DNA from: Microbacterium suwonense
GTDB taxonomy: Bacteria; Actinomycetota; Actinomycetes; Actinomycetales; Microbacteriaceae
Reading direction: 5' to 3'
NCBI RefSeq assembly: GCF_030296555.1
Contig: NZ_AP027728.1
Location: 2,356,001 to 2,420,000 of the forward strand
DNA length: 64,000 nucleotides
Positions 38,165 through 47,873 of this stretch are shown one piece after another. Within the stretch, counting starts at the first letter, position 1. Every line of letters starts with the position of its first letter. The notes beneath the pieces were generated by a model. That model did no database searches. It was not told where the DNA came from and saw only the letters and a list, made by a program, of their open reading frames with translations. Made by a program: the position numbers and the translations under genes.

Positions 38165-38938
38165 ATGCCGGAACGTCTGCTCGCCCCCGACGGGATGCCC
38201 GTCGACGTCGGCAAGTTCGTGCATGGCGGCGCGACGCTCGTCTACGAGGACTTCGGCACCGGGCCCCGGCCGATCGTGCTGCTGCACGGAATCGGCATGG
38301 GCCGCAGCGTCTACATCGACTTCGTGCAGCAACTGAGCAAACGCGGCGGCCACCGGGTGATCGGTATCGACTTGCCGGGCTTCGGTGAGGCCCCCGAACC
38401 GGCCCGCACGCTCACCATGGAGCGGCACGCCGACCTCGTCGCCGCTTTCCTGCGCACGAAGGGGATCACGGATGCCGTGGTGCTCGGCCACTCCATGGGC
38501 AGTCAGATCGCCACCGAGGTCGCGGTGCGGCATCCGGAGGTCCTCTCCGCCCTGATCCTGGCCGGCCCCACCGTGAACAGCGCCGCCCGCAGCATCCGGA
38601 TGCAGGCCGGGTATCTGCTGCGCGACCTGATCAGCGAGCGGCCCGTCGTGCTGTGGCGCGGCGCCCGCGAATATCTGCGCGGCGGCCCGCACCTGATCCG
38701 CAAGATCCGCGCGACCGTCGTGCACGAACCCGAGAAGGCGTACCCGCGCGTGCACGTGCCGACCCTCGTCGTGCGCGGCTCGCGCGATCCGCTCGCTCCG
38801 ATGACGTGGTGCCGCGAGATCGTGGACACGGTGCCCGATGCCCGGTTCGAGGAGATCCCCGACCACGGACACGGCACGCTGATCAGCGACTCGTGGGCTG
38901 CCGCCGAGAAGATCAGCGGCTTCGTCGACGGGCTCTGA
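38165..38938 (+). CDS. alpha/beta-fold hydrolase
   Basis: 257 aa. Oxyanion motif LLHGIGMG, strand-turn VIGIDLPGFGEA, nucleophile elbow LGHSMGS (Ser about residue 110), and later VVRGSRDPLAP (acid) and IPDHGHGT (His) make a complete triad. The substrate is unknown. The ATG is preceded by GGAAGG and also by TACGGT six bases before it, so either a leadered or a leaderless start is possible. It is divergent from hipBA and separated by its operator array. Confidence 0.85.
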   Translation: MPERLLAPDGMPVDVGKFVHGGATLVYEDFGTGPRPIVLLHGIGMGRSVYIDFVQQLSKRGGHRVIGIDLPGFGEAPEPARTLTMERHADLVAAFLRTKGITDAVVLGHSMGSQIATEVAVRHPEVLSALILAGPTVNSAARSIRMQAGYLLRDLISERPVVLWRGAREYLRGGPHLIRKIRATVVHEPEKAYPRVHVPTLVVRGSRDPLAPMTWCREIVDTVPDARFEEIPDHGHGTLISDSWAAAEKISGFVDGL

Positions 38939-38959
38939 ACCGGCATCCGCGGCAGTCTT

Positions 38960-38995
38960 CGGCATCCGCTGCGCCGATCGTTGCGGCGGATGCCG
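38960..38995. repeat. palindrome, family E copy 2
   Basis: CGGCATCCGC (38960-38969) and GCGGATGCCG (38986-38995) are perfect complements around a GATC-centred core. It lies between the convergent hydrolase and mnhG genes and resembles the palindrome at 17017-17050. Likely a bidirectional terminator or a repetitive element. Confidence 0.7.
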
Positions 38996-39019
38996 AGAAC
39001 TGGCGCGGATACGGAACCA

Positions 39020-39412
39020 TCAGCCCGCAGCGGGCGGGGTCTGCTTCGACTCGGCGTACTCGTCGGCGACCAGGTCGCGCTGGTTGATGGTGCCGTTGCG
39101 GTACGCCTGACGGCCGACCATGTGCGCTGACAGGGGCGCCGTGGCGAACTGCAGCAGAATCACCGGGATCACGACCAGCAGGCCCATCAGCATCCCGCCG
39201 ATCGTGCGCTGCGCGACCGCGATCGCCAGGCAGATCAGCACCAGCCCGAGCACCTGCGGCTTGGTGGCCGCGTGCAGCCGACCCGGCACATCGCGGAAGT
39301 GCAGCAGCCCGACCGCGGCCGACAGGCACAGGATCGCGCCGAGCAGCACGAGCACGAGCACGATGGTCTCCGCCACCGGCCGTGGCAGTGCGAGTTCGAG
39401 GAACGGAGTCAT
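39020..39412 (-). CDS. mnhG: Mrp-type Na+/H+ antiporter subunit G
   Basis: 130 aa. Three helices with the MrpG core LGAILCLSAAVGLLHFRDVP, GRLHAATKPQVLGLVLI. The soluble tail is hydrophilic. Last gene of the Mrp operon; the ATG overlaps the mnhF stop (ATGA). Confidence 0.93.
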   Translation of the reverse strand: MTPFLELALPRPVAETIVLVLVLLGAILCLSAAVGLLHFRDVPGRLHAATKPQVLGLVLICLAIAVAQRTIGGMLMGLLVVIPVILLQFATAPLSAHMVGRQAYRNGTINQRDLVADEYAESKQTPPAAG

Positions 39413-39678
39413 GGCGTGGGGTTGTCCCTTCGCGCGACGTAGCGGGCCACCGCGATCGACCCGAACACGGCGACGGCGGCGATGATGAGCATCACCGGCA
39501 CGTTACGGGTGTGCCCGTTGATGGCCATATCGGCGCCCAGCACGCACATCACCTCGGTCAGCAGCACGTCCGACGCGACCGTGCGGTCGAGGATCGACGG
39601 TCCGCGCACGATGCGGATCACGCACAGCAGCGCGGCGATGCCGAACACCGCCATGATCGCAATGAGGAGCGGATTCAT
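39409..39678 (-). CDS. mnhF: Mrp-type Na+/H+ antiporter subunit F
   Basis: 89 aa. Three helices and the MrpF signature RIVRGPSILDRTVASDVLLT. GGAGGCC sits just upstream of the ATG at 39678. In the sequence as given it is overlapped by the runaway 3' end of mnhE. Confidence 0.93.
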   Translation of the reverse strand: MNPLLIAIMAVFGIAALLCVIRIVRGPSILDRTVASDVLLTEVMCVLGADMAINGHTRNVPVMLIIAAVAVFGSIAVARYVARRDNPTP

Positions 39679-40321
39679 CGGAGGCCTCCTTCGGCTCGCT
39701 GCGATCGCTCGGGGCATCGCCGTTCCCGGCATCCGTCATCGACGCCTGAGCGGACGACGCGAGACGGAGCTCATCGGCCTTCAGCGCCCGGTACTGCTGC
39801 GGCGTGCCCACCGCCCGCACGATGCGACGCTCCCAGCGCAGCACCTCGTCGCGGAAGTCGTCGACGTCGGCGCGGCTGTGCACACCGATCACGTGCAGGT
39901 ACAGGATGCGGCGGTTGCGATCGCTCTCCACCACCAGCGACCCGGGGATGAGCGAGGCGGTCACCGCCACGTGCGTCGTGACGATGTCGTCGGCGTAGCG
40001 CAGCGGGATCTCCACGATCGCGGCTCCCGGCTGACGCCGGAAGTCGAACACCTGAATGGTGACGCTGATCGCACCCATCACGACCGCGCCGAGGAACAGC
40101 ACGACGAACACCAGCGCGTACCAGGGATTCACCCGCCCGACCAGCTCCACGGTCGGCAGCCGGAAGACACGGGTCACGAAGATCGCGACGAGGATGCCGG
40201 TGAGCAGCGCCAGCGGCGTGAACTGGTGCCACAGCAGCATCCACAGCACGGTCAGCCACAGCATGAACGGCAGCTGCAGCAGAATGTCGCGGAGCAGGCT
40301 GCGCTTCGATCCGGGGCTCAT
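39503..40321 (-). CDS. mnhE: Mrp-type Na+/H+ antiporter subunit E, 3' end probably frameshifted
   Basis: The family portion is complete: two to three N-terminal helices (FMLWLTVLWMLLWHQFTPLA), then RQPGAAIVEIPLRYADDIVT and HVIGVHSRADVDDF. As read, the frame runs to 39503, overlapping mnhF by 176 bp, which is abnormal in an operon where the other junctions overlap by only one to four bases. Adding one base at the run of four G at 39711-39714 gives a 215-aa protein whose stop (39675-39677) overlaps the mnhF ATG. That is very likely the true end. Confidence 0.85.
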   Translation of the reverse strand: MSPGSKRSLLRDILLQLPFMLWLTVLWMLLWHQFTPLALLTGILVAIFVTRVFRLPTVELVGRVNPWYALVFVVLFLGAVVMGAISVTIQVFDFRRQPGAAIVEIPLRYADDIVTTHVAVTASLIPGSLVVESDRNRRILYLHVIGVHSRADVDDFRDEVLRWERRIVRAVGTPQQYRALKADELRLASSAQASMTDAGNGDAPSDRSEPKEASDESAPHCDHGGVRHRRAAVRDPHRARTVDPRPHGRVGRAADRGDVRAGRRYGHQRAHP

Positions 40322-41871
40322 CCTGCCTCCTCATCGATCTGCTGGAGGGTGACCGGCTGCAGCAGTCCCGTGCCGATCCGGTCGCACAGAGCGTACAGCG
40401 GACCGGCGAACACCGTCAGGGCCAGGGTGACGGTGACCATGCCGGCGGTCGCCACCGTCATGATCGCGGGGATGCGGCGGGTCTCGGTCTGCACATCCGC
40501 GGCGGGTGCGTTGCCGAGGTAGCCGACGCGCCCCTCGATCTCGGCGAGGTCGTCGCCCTCGCGCCAGAACGCCAGGTTCCAGGCGCGCATCAGCGCGTAC
40601 AGCGTGAGCAGCGAGGTGAGGATGCCGCCGAAGATCAACACGATCATCAGCGGCGTGCCCACATCCGCCGCCGCCTCGAACAGAGCGATCTTGCCGATGA
40701 ACCCGGAGAACGGCGGGAGCCCGCCCAGGTTGATCGCCGGCACGAAGTACAGCACGGCCAGCAGCGGGGCCGCCTTCATCAGCCCGCTCACCCGCAGGAT
40801 CGAGGTGCTGCCGGCCTTGCGCTCGATGAGCCCGACCGCGAGGAACAGCGTGGTCTGCACGACGATGTGGTGCACGATGTAGTACACCGTCGCGCCGATG
40901 GCCTCCTCCGTCGCGATCGCCAGGCCGAAGATCATGTACCCGACGTGGCTGACCAGCGTGAACGACAGGATCCGCTTCAGCTCGGCCTGCGCCACGGCGC
41001 CGAGCACGCCGATCACCAGGGTCGCCAGCGCGACGATCAGCAGCAGCGTGTCGATGCTGTTCTCGGCGAACAGCTGCGTCTCGGTGCGGATCAGCGCGTA
41101 CACGCCGACCTTGGTCAGCAGGCCGGCGAACACGGCGGTGACCGGGGCGGGTGCGGTGGGATAGGAGTCGGGCAGCCAGAATGACACCGGGAAGATGGCG
41201 GCCTTGATGCCGAAGGCCACCACCAGCATCAGGTGCAGCACGAGCTGGGTCTCCTGCGGCAGCTGCGCCACCCGCTCGGCGACCTGCGCCATGTTCACCG
41301 TGCCCACCGCACCGTAGATCATCGCGATAGCGGCGAGGAACAGGATCGATGAGACCAGCGAGACGACGATATAGACGGCACCAGTGCGGATGCGGGACTC
41401 CGTGCTGCCCAGGGTGATCAGCACGTACGAGGCCACCAGCAGGATCTCGAACCCGACGTACAGATTGAACAGGTCGCCGGCGATGAACGCATCGAAGATG
41501 CCCGCGGCGAGGATGAGATAAGTGGGGTTGAAGATCGAGATCGGCGTCTCGTCCAGTCCGTCGGCGGCACCCTGACCGATCGAGAACAGCAGCACTGCGA
41601 GCAGCACGATGCTCGAGACCAGCACCAGCAGCGCCGCGAAGCGGTCGACGTAGAGGATGATGCCGAACGGCACCGGCCAGCCCCCGACCGACACGGCGAA
41701 CGGCTGATCGGCGGCGTCCACCGCGACCAGCAGCACCGCGGCGATGATCGAGACGGCCGCCAGGGTTCCGGCGGTCACGAGCATCTGCAGGCGCGGGTTG
41801 CGGCCGAAGATCAGGGTGATCGCCGCGCCGAGCAGCGGCAGCATCACGATGAGGGGGACGAGTGCGCTCAC
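40318..41871 (-). CDS. mnhD: Mrp-type Na+/H+ antiporter subunit D
   Basis: 517 aa, about 14 helices, related to NuoM/NuoN of complex I. Conserved proton-channel segments include LILAAGIFDAFIAGDLFNLY, VGFEILLVASYVLITLGSTE, the lysine helix FGIKAAIFPVSFWLPDSYPT and PAPVTAVFAGLLTKVGVYAL. Works with MnhA in proton translocation. ATGA overlap with mnhC. Confidence 0.95.
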   Translation of the reverse strand: MSALVPLIVMLPLLGAAITLIFGRNPRLQMLVTAGTLAAVSIIAAVLLVAVDAADQPFAVSVGGWPVPFGIILYVDRFAALLVLVSSIVLLAVLLFSIGQGAADGLDETPISIFNPTYLILAAGIFDAFIAGDLFNLYVGFEILLVASYVLITLGSTESRIRTGAVYIVVSLVSSILFLAAIAMIYGAVGTVNMAQVAERVAQLPQETQLVLHLMLVVAFGIKAAIFPVSFWLPDSYPTAPAPVTAVFAGLLTKVGVYALIRTETQLFAENSIDTLLLIVALATLVIGVLGAVAQAELKRILSFTLVSHVGYMIFGLAIATEEAIGATVYYIVHHIVVQTTLFLAVGLIERKAGSTSILRVSGLMKAAPLLAVLYFVPAINLGGLPPFSGFIGKIALFEAAADVGTPLMIVLIFGGILTSLLTLYALMRAWNLAFWREGDDLAEIEGRVGYLGNAPAADVQTETRRIPAIMTVATAGMVTVTLALTVFAGPLYALCDRIGTGLLQPVTLQQIDEEAG

Positions 41872-42398
41872 GGGCGATCCTCCTGGCCGTGGGCCCCGTC
41901 GGGAACGTCCATGGGCGCGTCGTCGTGGATGGCGGGGTGGTCCTTCATGTGCAGCACGGTGATCGGCGTCGTGGCCGTCTCGATGAAGTCGGTGGTGGCT
42001 TCCTCTTCTTCCGGCGTCGATTCGTCGTCGATGATCTCGTCCTCGGCATCCGTGCGCTCGCGCAGTGCGACATCGTCCTCGTCGTCCTCGACCGTGTCGG
42101 CCTGGCCGAGCTGCCAGGAGCGGTAGATCAGGGCCAGCAGGAACGCCGAGACGGCGAAGGTGATCACGATCGCCGTGAGCGTGAGCGCCTGCGGCAGCGG
42201 ATCGCTGATCTCGCTCTCCTCGCCGAAGAACGGCGCCATGCCCGGCGTGCCCATCACGATCAGCAGCAGAAGGTTGGTGGCGTTTCCCAGCAGCAGGAAT
42301 CCGATCAGCACGCGGGTGAGACTGCGCTCCATCATCGCGTAGACGCCGGCGGCGAACAGCACGGCCATGATGATGATCAGGGTCAGCGAGACGTCCAT
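41868..42398 (-). CDS. mnhC: Mrp-type Na+/H+ antiporter subunit C
   Basis: 176 aa, NuoK-like. Three helices (LTLIIIMAVLFAAGVYAMME, LTRVLIGFLLLGNATNLLLL, ALTLTAIVITFAVSAFLLAL) and an unusually long acidic cytoplasmic tail of about 70 residues (EDDEDDVALRERTDAEDEII and following) not found in short MrpC proteins. The start overlaps the mnhA stop by one base (TGATG). Confidence 0.94.
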   Translation of the reverse strand: MDVSLTLIIIMAVLFAAGVYAMMERSLTRVLIGFLLLGNATNLLLLIVMGTPGMAPFFGEESEISDPLPQALTLTAIVITFAVSAFLLALIYRSWQLGQADTVEDDEDDVALRERTDAEDEIIDDESTPEEEEATTDFIETATTPITVLHMKDHPAIHDDAPMDVPDGAHGQEDRP

Positions 42399-45322
42399 CA
42401 GACGTGCACCCTCCTGGTCCTCATCTCGGCGGCCTGCCGGTCGACTTCGGCACCCAGGCTGCGCAGCACGTCGAGCACGAGCCCGATCACCACCAGGTAC
42501 ACGCCGACATCGAAGATCGTCGACGAGACGAACTCCAGGTGACCCAGGATCGGGACCTCCGCCTCCCAGACCGCGCTCTGCAGCGGCGCCATCCCGAAGA
42601 ACAGCGGCAGCAGTGCGGCGCCCACGGCGAGCACCAGACCGAAGCCGAGCAGGCGACCGGCATCCGTCGGTGCGGCCGCACCCAGCTCCCAGCGCCCGCC
42701 GGCGATGTACCGCATGACCAGCGCCATGCCGGCGACCAGCCCGCCCGCGAAACCGCCGCCCGGTCCGTTGTGGCCGGCGAACAGCAGGTAGATCGACACG
42801 ACGATGATGGTGTGGAACAGCACCCGCACGATCACCTCGAGCAGGATCGACCGGTTCTCGGCCTTCAGCTGCGTGCCGCTGACCAGCCACGCCCGCGGCG
42901 CACCGCGGTTCTCGGGCGTCTGGAAGCGCAGGCCGTCGGGGGTCTCCACCATCGGACGGCGGGCCGTGCGGCGGCGCTTGGTCTGCGGCAGGTCCCGGGT
43001 GGCCGAGAGCAGATCCGCACGGTGGGTGACGAACACCAGCGATGCCACGCCCGTCGCAGCCAGCACCAGCACGCTGAGCTCGCCCATGGTGTCCCACCCG
43101 CGCAGGTCGACGAGGGCGACGTTGACGACGTTCCTGCCGTGACCAAGCTCGTAGGCGAGCTGCGGGAAGTCCAATGAGATCGGGTCGAAGATGCGGGCCT
43201 GTGTGGCCACGATCGCCACCAGCGCCATCGTCACGCCCACCCCGATCGCGAGGATCGCACGCGGAACACGGCCGACGGATGCGTTGTGCTCGCCCATCCG
43301 CGACGGCAGCCTGCGCAGCACGAGGGCGAAGGTGACCATGGTGACGGTCTCGACGAGGATCTGCGTGAGCGCCAGGTCCGGAGCACCGCTGGTCGCGAAC
43401 AGCACCACCATTCCCAGACCCGTCACCGAGACCAGCACCACACCCGTGTAGCGCTTGCGCGCGCGCACGGACACCACTCCGGCGACGGCCATGATCGGCG
43501 CGACCACGAGCTGCACCGGGGTGTGCCAGGCCGAGAGCGCCAGGCGGTCGGGAGCCGCACCGACCAGTGCGGTCGCCTCGGCCGCCAGCAGCACGACGAA
43601 GATCGTGCCGACGTACAGCGGCAGCGAACCGCGCTGGGTGATACCGGTGGTCAGCACCGACAGCCGGTCGACCCCGCGCATGGTGACGTAGTAGACATCG
43701 GCGGCGGTGAAGCGCATCAGACGCGGCCGGCGGTGCCAGCCCGAGCGGATGCTGAGCACGAACGCGCCGATGCCGACGACGATCGCCGCGATGGACAGCA
43801 ACAGCGCGGGCTCGAGTCCGTGCCACAGCGCTAAGTGGCCGGTGCCGCCGAGTGCGGGATCGAACGTGCGCGCGTACCCCTGCAGCGCGACACCCAGCGC
43901 CGGCGCCCCGATGCCGGCGGCGATGCTGAGCCCGGCGAGGATGATCGGCGAGGCGAGGAAGCCGACCGGCGGATCGGGCCATGCCGTTTCGGGCATATGG
44001 GCGCCTTCGGGGCTCTTCTTCCGCCAGAACGCGCCCCAGAGGAATCGGCATCCGTAGGCCGTCGTCAGCACCGCGCCGACGGTGACCCCCACCAGGGCGA
44101 CCCACCCCCACATCGAGCCCTGTAGCGCATCCTCGAGCAGGGCGGTGAGCGTGGACTCCTTGGCGACGTATCCGATCGTGGGGGCGACACCGACCATCGA
44201 CGCGATCGAGATGAAGGCGGCGGTCGCCATGACGGGTGCCTGCCGACCGACACCGGAGAGCTCGGTGATGTCGCGTGTGGACAGCTGACGGTCGATCACA
44301 CCGACGATCAGGAACAGCGCCGACTTGAACAGCGCGTGCCCGATCACCAGGGCAAGCCCCGCCAACGCGGCCCCGGGCGTGCCGAAGCCGATCACCACCG
44401 AGAAGAAGCCGAGCTGGCTGACCGTGCCGAACGCCAGGATGCGCTTGAGGTCGGTCTCGCGCAGCGCCTGGATACCGCCGATCAGCATCGTGAGCACACC
44501 CAGCGAGATGACAATGGGACGCCACGGCGCGGAGAGCGCGAAGATCGGCGCGAAGCGCGCGATGAGGTAGATGCCGGCCTTCACCATGGCGGCGGCGTGC
44601 AGGTAGGCGCTCACCGGCGTCGGCGCGGCCATCGCACCGGGCAGCCAGAAGTGGAACGGGAACAGGGCGGACTTCGAGATCGCCCCGATCAGCAGCATCA
44701 CGATCGCGGCGTCGACCAGCGGTCCGGTGGGTGCGAGCTCGAGCAGCTGACGGATGCTGGAGGTGCCCGCCTCGACGACCAGCAGGACGGCGCCGACGAA
44801 CAGCACCAGCCCGCCGAGTGTGGTCACCAGCAGCGCCTGCAGGGCGGCGCGACGGCTGGCGGCACGACGGCGATAGTGGCCGATGAGCAGGTAGGACAGG
44901 ATGCTGGTGATCTCCCAGAACATCACCAGCATGATGAGGTCGTCGGTGAGCACCAGCCCGTACATGGCGCCGGCGAAGCCGAGCAGCACGCCGGCGAACT
45001 GACCCACCCCGACGGCGTCGTCGTGGAAGTACCAGCGGCAGTACAGCAGCACCAGTGCGCCGACGCCGGTGACGATCAAGGTCAGCACCCAGCCGAGTAC
45101 GTCCATGCGCATGGAGAGATGCAGGCCCAGCTGCGGGATCCACTCGTAGTCCTGGAAGGGGATGGTCACCGGATCGAGCACGTCGGGTGTGCGGGTCAGC
45201 GCATGCACGAATGCGGCGGCCGGGACCAGAGCGGCGATGACGAATGCCTGCGCTCCGAGCCAGCGGACCAGAACGGGGAGAAGGATGGACCCGATCAGGA
45301 ACACGGCGAGGAGCAAAAGCAT
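42398..45322 (-). CDS. mnhA: Mrp-type Na+/H+ antiporter subunit A with fused MnhB domain
   Basis: 974 aa. NuoL-like N-terminal part (WEITSILSYLLIGHYRRRAA, KSALFPFHFWLPGAMAAPTP, HAAAMVKAGIYLIARFAPIF) with its essential Lys/His/Glu helices. An MbhD/NuoJ-like region follows, and the last 200 residues are a full MnhB domain (LFHTIIVVSIYLLFAGHNGP, GGGFAGGLVAGMALVMRYIA). No separate mnhB exists in the operon, as expected for this fused actinobacterial form. The complex exports Na+ in exchange for H+ and supports alkaline and salt tolerance. GAGGAG precedes the ATG; it is the first gene of the operon. Confidence 0.95.
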   Translation of the reverse strand: MLLLLAVFLIGSILLPVLVRWLGAQAFVIAALVPAAAFVHALTRTPDVLDPVTIPFQDYEWIPQLGLHLSMRMDVLGWVLTLIVTGVGALVLLYCRWYFHDDAVGVGQFAGVLLGFAGAMYGLVLTDDLIMLVMFWEITSILSYLLIGHYRRRAASRRAALQALLVTTLGGLVLFVGAVLLVVEAGTSSIRQLLELAPTGPLVDAAIVMLLIGAISKSALFPFHFWLPGAMAAPTPVSAYLHAAAMVKAGIYLIARFAPIFALSAPWRPIVISLGVLTMLIGGIQALRETDLKRILAFGTVSQLGFFSVVIGFGTPGAALAGLALVIGHALFKSALFLIVGVIDRQLSTRDITELSGVGRQAPVMATAAFISIASMVGVAPTIGYVAKESTLTALLEDALQGSMWGWVALVGVTVGAVLTTAYGCRFLWGAFWRKKSPEGAHMPETAWPDPPVGFLASPIILAGLSIAAGIGAPALGVALQGYARTFDPALGGTGHLALWHGLEPALLLSIAAIVVGIGAFVLSIRSGWHRRPRLMRFTAADVYYVTMRGVDRLSVLTTGITQRGSLPLYVGTIFVVLLAAEATALVGAAPDRLALSAWHTPVQLVVAPIMAVAGVVSVRARKRYTGVVLVSVTGLGMVVLFATSGAPDLALTQILVETVTMVTFALVLRRLPSRMGEHNASVGRVPRAILAIGVGVTMALVAIVATQARIFDPISLDFPQLAYELGHGRNVVNVALVDLRGWDTMGELSVLVLAATGVASLVFVTHRADLLSATRDLPQTKRRRTARRPMVETPDGLRFQTPENRGAPRAWLVSGTQLKAENRSILLEVIVRVLFHTIIVVSIYLLFAGHNGPGGGFAGGLVAGMALVMRYIAGGRWELGAAAPTDAGRLLGFGLVLAVGAALLPLFFGMAPLQSAVWEAEVPILGHLEFVSSTIFDVGVYLVVIGLVLDVLRSLGAEVDRQAAEMRTRRVHV

Positions 45323-45379
45323 AAGCGGCTCCTCAAGCTCGTCGAAGCCAACTGGCGCAGGCGGGCGATTTTCTTCATT

Positions 45380-46441
45380 CTACAGCGAAGCGGCGGTCTC
45401 CCCTTCGCGGAATACACAGGTGAAGTGCACGGACTCCCCGGTTCGCCCGCCAGCATCCGTGTCACCTGCTCGCCGGCCGCGCGCCCCTTCGCGACCGCCG
45501 GCTGCGCGATCGTGGTGAGCTTCAAGGAGCCCAGTCCGTCGGCTGCTATGCCGTCGAAGCCGACCACGGTCAGGTCCTCGGGCACCCGCAGACCGAGCTC
45601 CTCCGCGGCGCGGATGACCCCCACCGCGAGCAGGTCGCTCTGCGCGACGATGGCCGTCGGCCGGTCGGCGTGCAGCGCGCCGTCGGCATCCGTCAGCAGT
45701 GTGCGAGCGGCGATCATGCCCTCGTCGACCAGGCTCGCGTCGGCCATCACGCCGGGAGCCTGCGGGAAGACCTCGCGGAATCCGGCGAGCCGGTCCAGGG
45801 TCACGTCGACGGTCGCCTGGGCCACCCGCTCCGGTGTGAGCGGGCCGCGACCGCGCTCGGCATCCAGGGGCAGGGTGACCGTCGCGACGTTCGTATGCCC
45901 CAGATCGAATACATAACGGGAGATCGCGGCGCTGGCCTCTCGGTTGTCCAGCGTGATCCGCGGAACCCCTCGCCGGCGTCCCCCTCGATCACCACGACCG
46001 GCAGGCCGCGCTGCCGCACGATCTCCAGGGCGGCGCGGGTGCGGCCCGAACATCCGATCAGCACGACCGCGTCGACCGGGGCCTCCGTGATCGGCGGCGC
46101 CTCGTCGTCGTGCGGGTCGTCGCGCAGCAGCAGGATGCCGGCGCTGATCGAGGCGAGCGCATCGGCGAGTCCATCCATCATCGCGGTGGTGACCGGGTCG
46201 AGGAACGCGTGCCGCAGCTCTCCCCGAGCACGATGCCCACGATGCCGCTTCGCCCGAGCCGCAGCGACGCAGCGCGCGGGTCGGGGCCGGCGTATCCGAG
46301 TGAGGCGGCAGCCGCCAGCACCTTTTCGCGCGTGGCATCCGCGACGTTGACCTTGCCGCTGAACACGACCGACGCCGTCGACGTCGAGACGCCCGCCTCG
46401 CGGGCGACGTCGGCGATGGTCGCGCGGCGTGCGGTGCTCAT
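45380..46441 (-). pseudogene. LacI-family regulator broken by three G4-run frameshifts (probably intact in reality)
   Basis: Pieces of one LacI protein occur in successive frames. First, MSTARRATIADVAREAGVST (helix-turn-helix) up to GIVGIVLG. Then RHAFLDPVTTAMMDGLADAL through VVVIEGDAG. Then RITLDNREASAAISRYVFDL through the effector domain to MLAGEPG. Last, ESVHFTCVFREGETAASL with a stop at 45380-45382. The three joins fall at runs of four C on the plus strand (46222-46225, 45966-45969, 45436-45439). Adding one base at each yields 354 aa, a normal LacI length. It is divergent from an MFS transporter and shares a 16-bp palindromic operator with it. Confidence 0.85.
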
Positions 46442-46473
46442 CCTCCGAGGATAACCCGGCCGCGCGCGATCAG

Positions 46474-46489
46474 ATCGAATCGATTCGAT
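46474..46489. promoter_or_regulatory. LacI-type operator between lacI and MFS genes
   Basis: ATCGAATCGATTCGAT is a perfect 16-bp palindrome with the central CG typical of LacI-family sites. A TACACT hexamer (46489-46494) touches its right edge and lies 6 nt before the MFS start, so binding would block the transporter promoter directly. Confidence 0.75.
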
Positions 46490-46500
46490 ACACTGTTGCG

Positions 46501-47724
46501 ATGGACACCGCGCTCTCCCGTTCGCAGTTCGTGCGCTGGCGCGCGGCGGTCTTCGCGATCTTCCTGGCCAGTGGCCTGTCGATCGCGACCTGGGCGTCCC
46601 GCGTGCCGGACATCGCCGGCTCGCTCGGCATCGACAAAGCGCAGATCGGACTGCTCCTGCTGGGCATGGGCATCTCGTCGATCATCGGCATCTCCACCGG
46701 GCCGCTCGTGATGGCGCGCACCGGCGCGCGTCTCGGAATGCTCATCATGATGCTGTCCTTCGGCGCCGGAGTATGCCTGATCGGCCTCGGGGCAGACCTG
46801 TTCGGCTCGATCCCGCTGGTGGTCGTCGGCATGGTGCTGTTCGGCTTCGGGAACGGGTCGGTCGACGTGATGATGAACGTCGAGGCCACGGCCATCGAGC
46901 AGCAGATGGGCCGAACCATCCTGCCGGTCTTCCACGCCTTCTTCAGCTTCGGCACCGTGCTCGGCGCGGGTGCCGGCTCGGCGGCAGCGCTTCTTCACCT
47001 GAACGTCGCCGCGCACGCGGGGATCATGAGCACCGTGATCGTGACCGCGGCGATCGTCTGCTTCTTCCAGGTGCCGGTGCGCGAAGCCGCCCTCGATCCG
47101 ACGCCCGAGGTCAAGCCGCGCTTCCGCCAGCGCATGCACACCGCGCTGGAGGCCTGGCGCGAGCCGCGCACCTACGCGCTGGGCATCGTGATGCTCGGAA
47201 TGTCCTTCGCAGAGGGCGGCGCGAACGACTGGATCGCGCTGGGCGTCGTGGAGGGCCACCAGCAACCGTCCGGGATGGGTGCGCTCGCCCTGGCCGTCTT
47301 CTCGGTCGGCATGACCGTCGTGCGGCTGTTCGGCGGTCCGTTGGTGGATCGCTTCGGCCGGGTCGGGGTGCTGCGCGTGCTCGCGCTGGCCGCGGCATCC
47401 GGCATCCTGCTGTTCATCCTCGGCCCGACCCTGCCGCTCGTGCTGCTCGGTGCCGCGCTGTGGGGGATCGGCGCATCGCTCGGCTTCCCGCTCGGCATGT
47501 CGGCCGCGGCCGACGATCCGGCCAAGGCGGCCGCGCGGGTCAGCGCCGCGGCGACCATCGGCTACGTCGCGTTCCTGGGCGGTCCGCCGATCCTCGGCAT
47601 GATCAGCGAGCACGTCGGCCTGCTGAACACGCTGTTCATCCTCGTGGCGCTGGTGGTGATGTCGGGGCTGTTCTCCAGTGCGGCCCGTCCGCTGCGCGTC
47701 GGAGCACCGGTCACCACGAAGTAG
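46501..47724 (+). CDS. MFS transporter (sugar permease-like)
   Basis: 407 aa, 12 helices. Starts SQFVRWRAAVFAIFLASGLS, IATWASRVPDIAGSLGIDKA, which is typical of the FucP/YbjJ-like group of MFS sugar carriers; the second half opens with ALGIVMLGMSFAEGGANDWI. Control by the divergent LacI protein supports uptake of a sugar or sugar-like compound. The ATG at 46501 follows a -10 hexamer by 6 nt, a leaderless arrangement. Confidence 0.85.
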   Translation: MDTALSRSQFVRWRAAVFAIFLASGLSIATWASRVPDIAGSLGIDKAQIGLLLLGMGISSIIGISTGPLVMARTGARLGMLIMMLSFGAGVCLIGLGADLFGSIPLVVVGMVLFGFGNGSVDVMMNVEATAIEQQMGRTILPVFHAFFSFGTVLGAGAGSAAALLHLNVAAHAGIMSTVIVTAAIVCFFQVPVREAALDPTPEVKPRFRQRMHTALEAWREPRTYALGIVMLGMSFAEGGANDWIALGVVEGHQQPSGMGALALAVFSVGMTVVRLFGGPLVDRFGRVGVLRVLALAAASGILLFILGPTLPLVLLGAALWGIGASLGFPLGMSAAADDPAKAAARVSAAATIGYVAFLGGPPILGMISEHVGLLNTLFILVALVVMSGLFSSAARPLRVGAPVTTK

Positions 47725-47873
47725 GCTCATCGGCTGCACCTCGTCATCGCCGCTGCTCGGTCGAGGAGACCGGTCGGCTCAGCGCCGTGAGCGGATTGTG
47801 AGTGCCCCTTGTTAGCGTCGGCGCGCCGTCGAATACGGCTGAGTCGGCTGAGACAACAACGAGCGAGGAAGCA

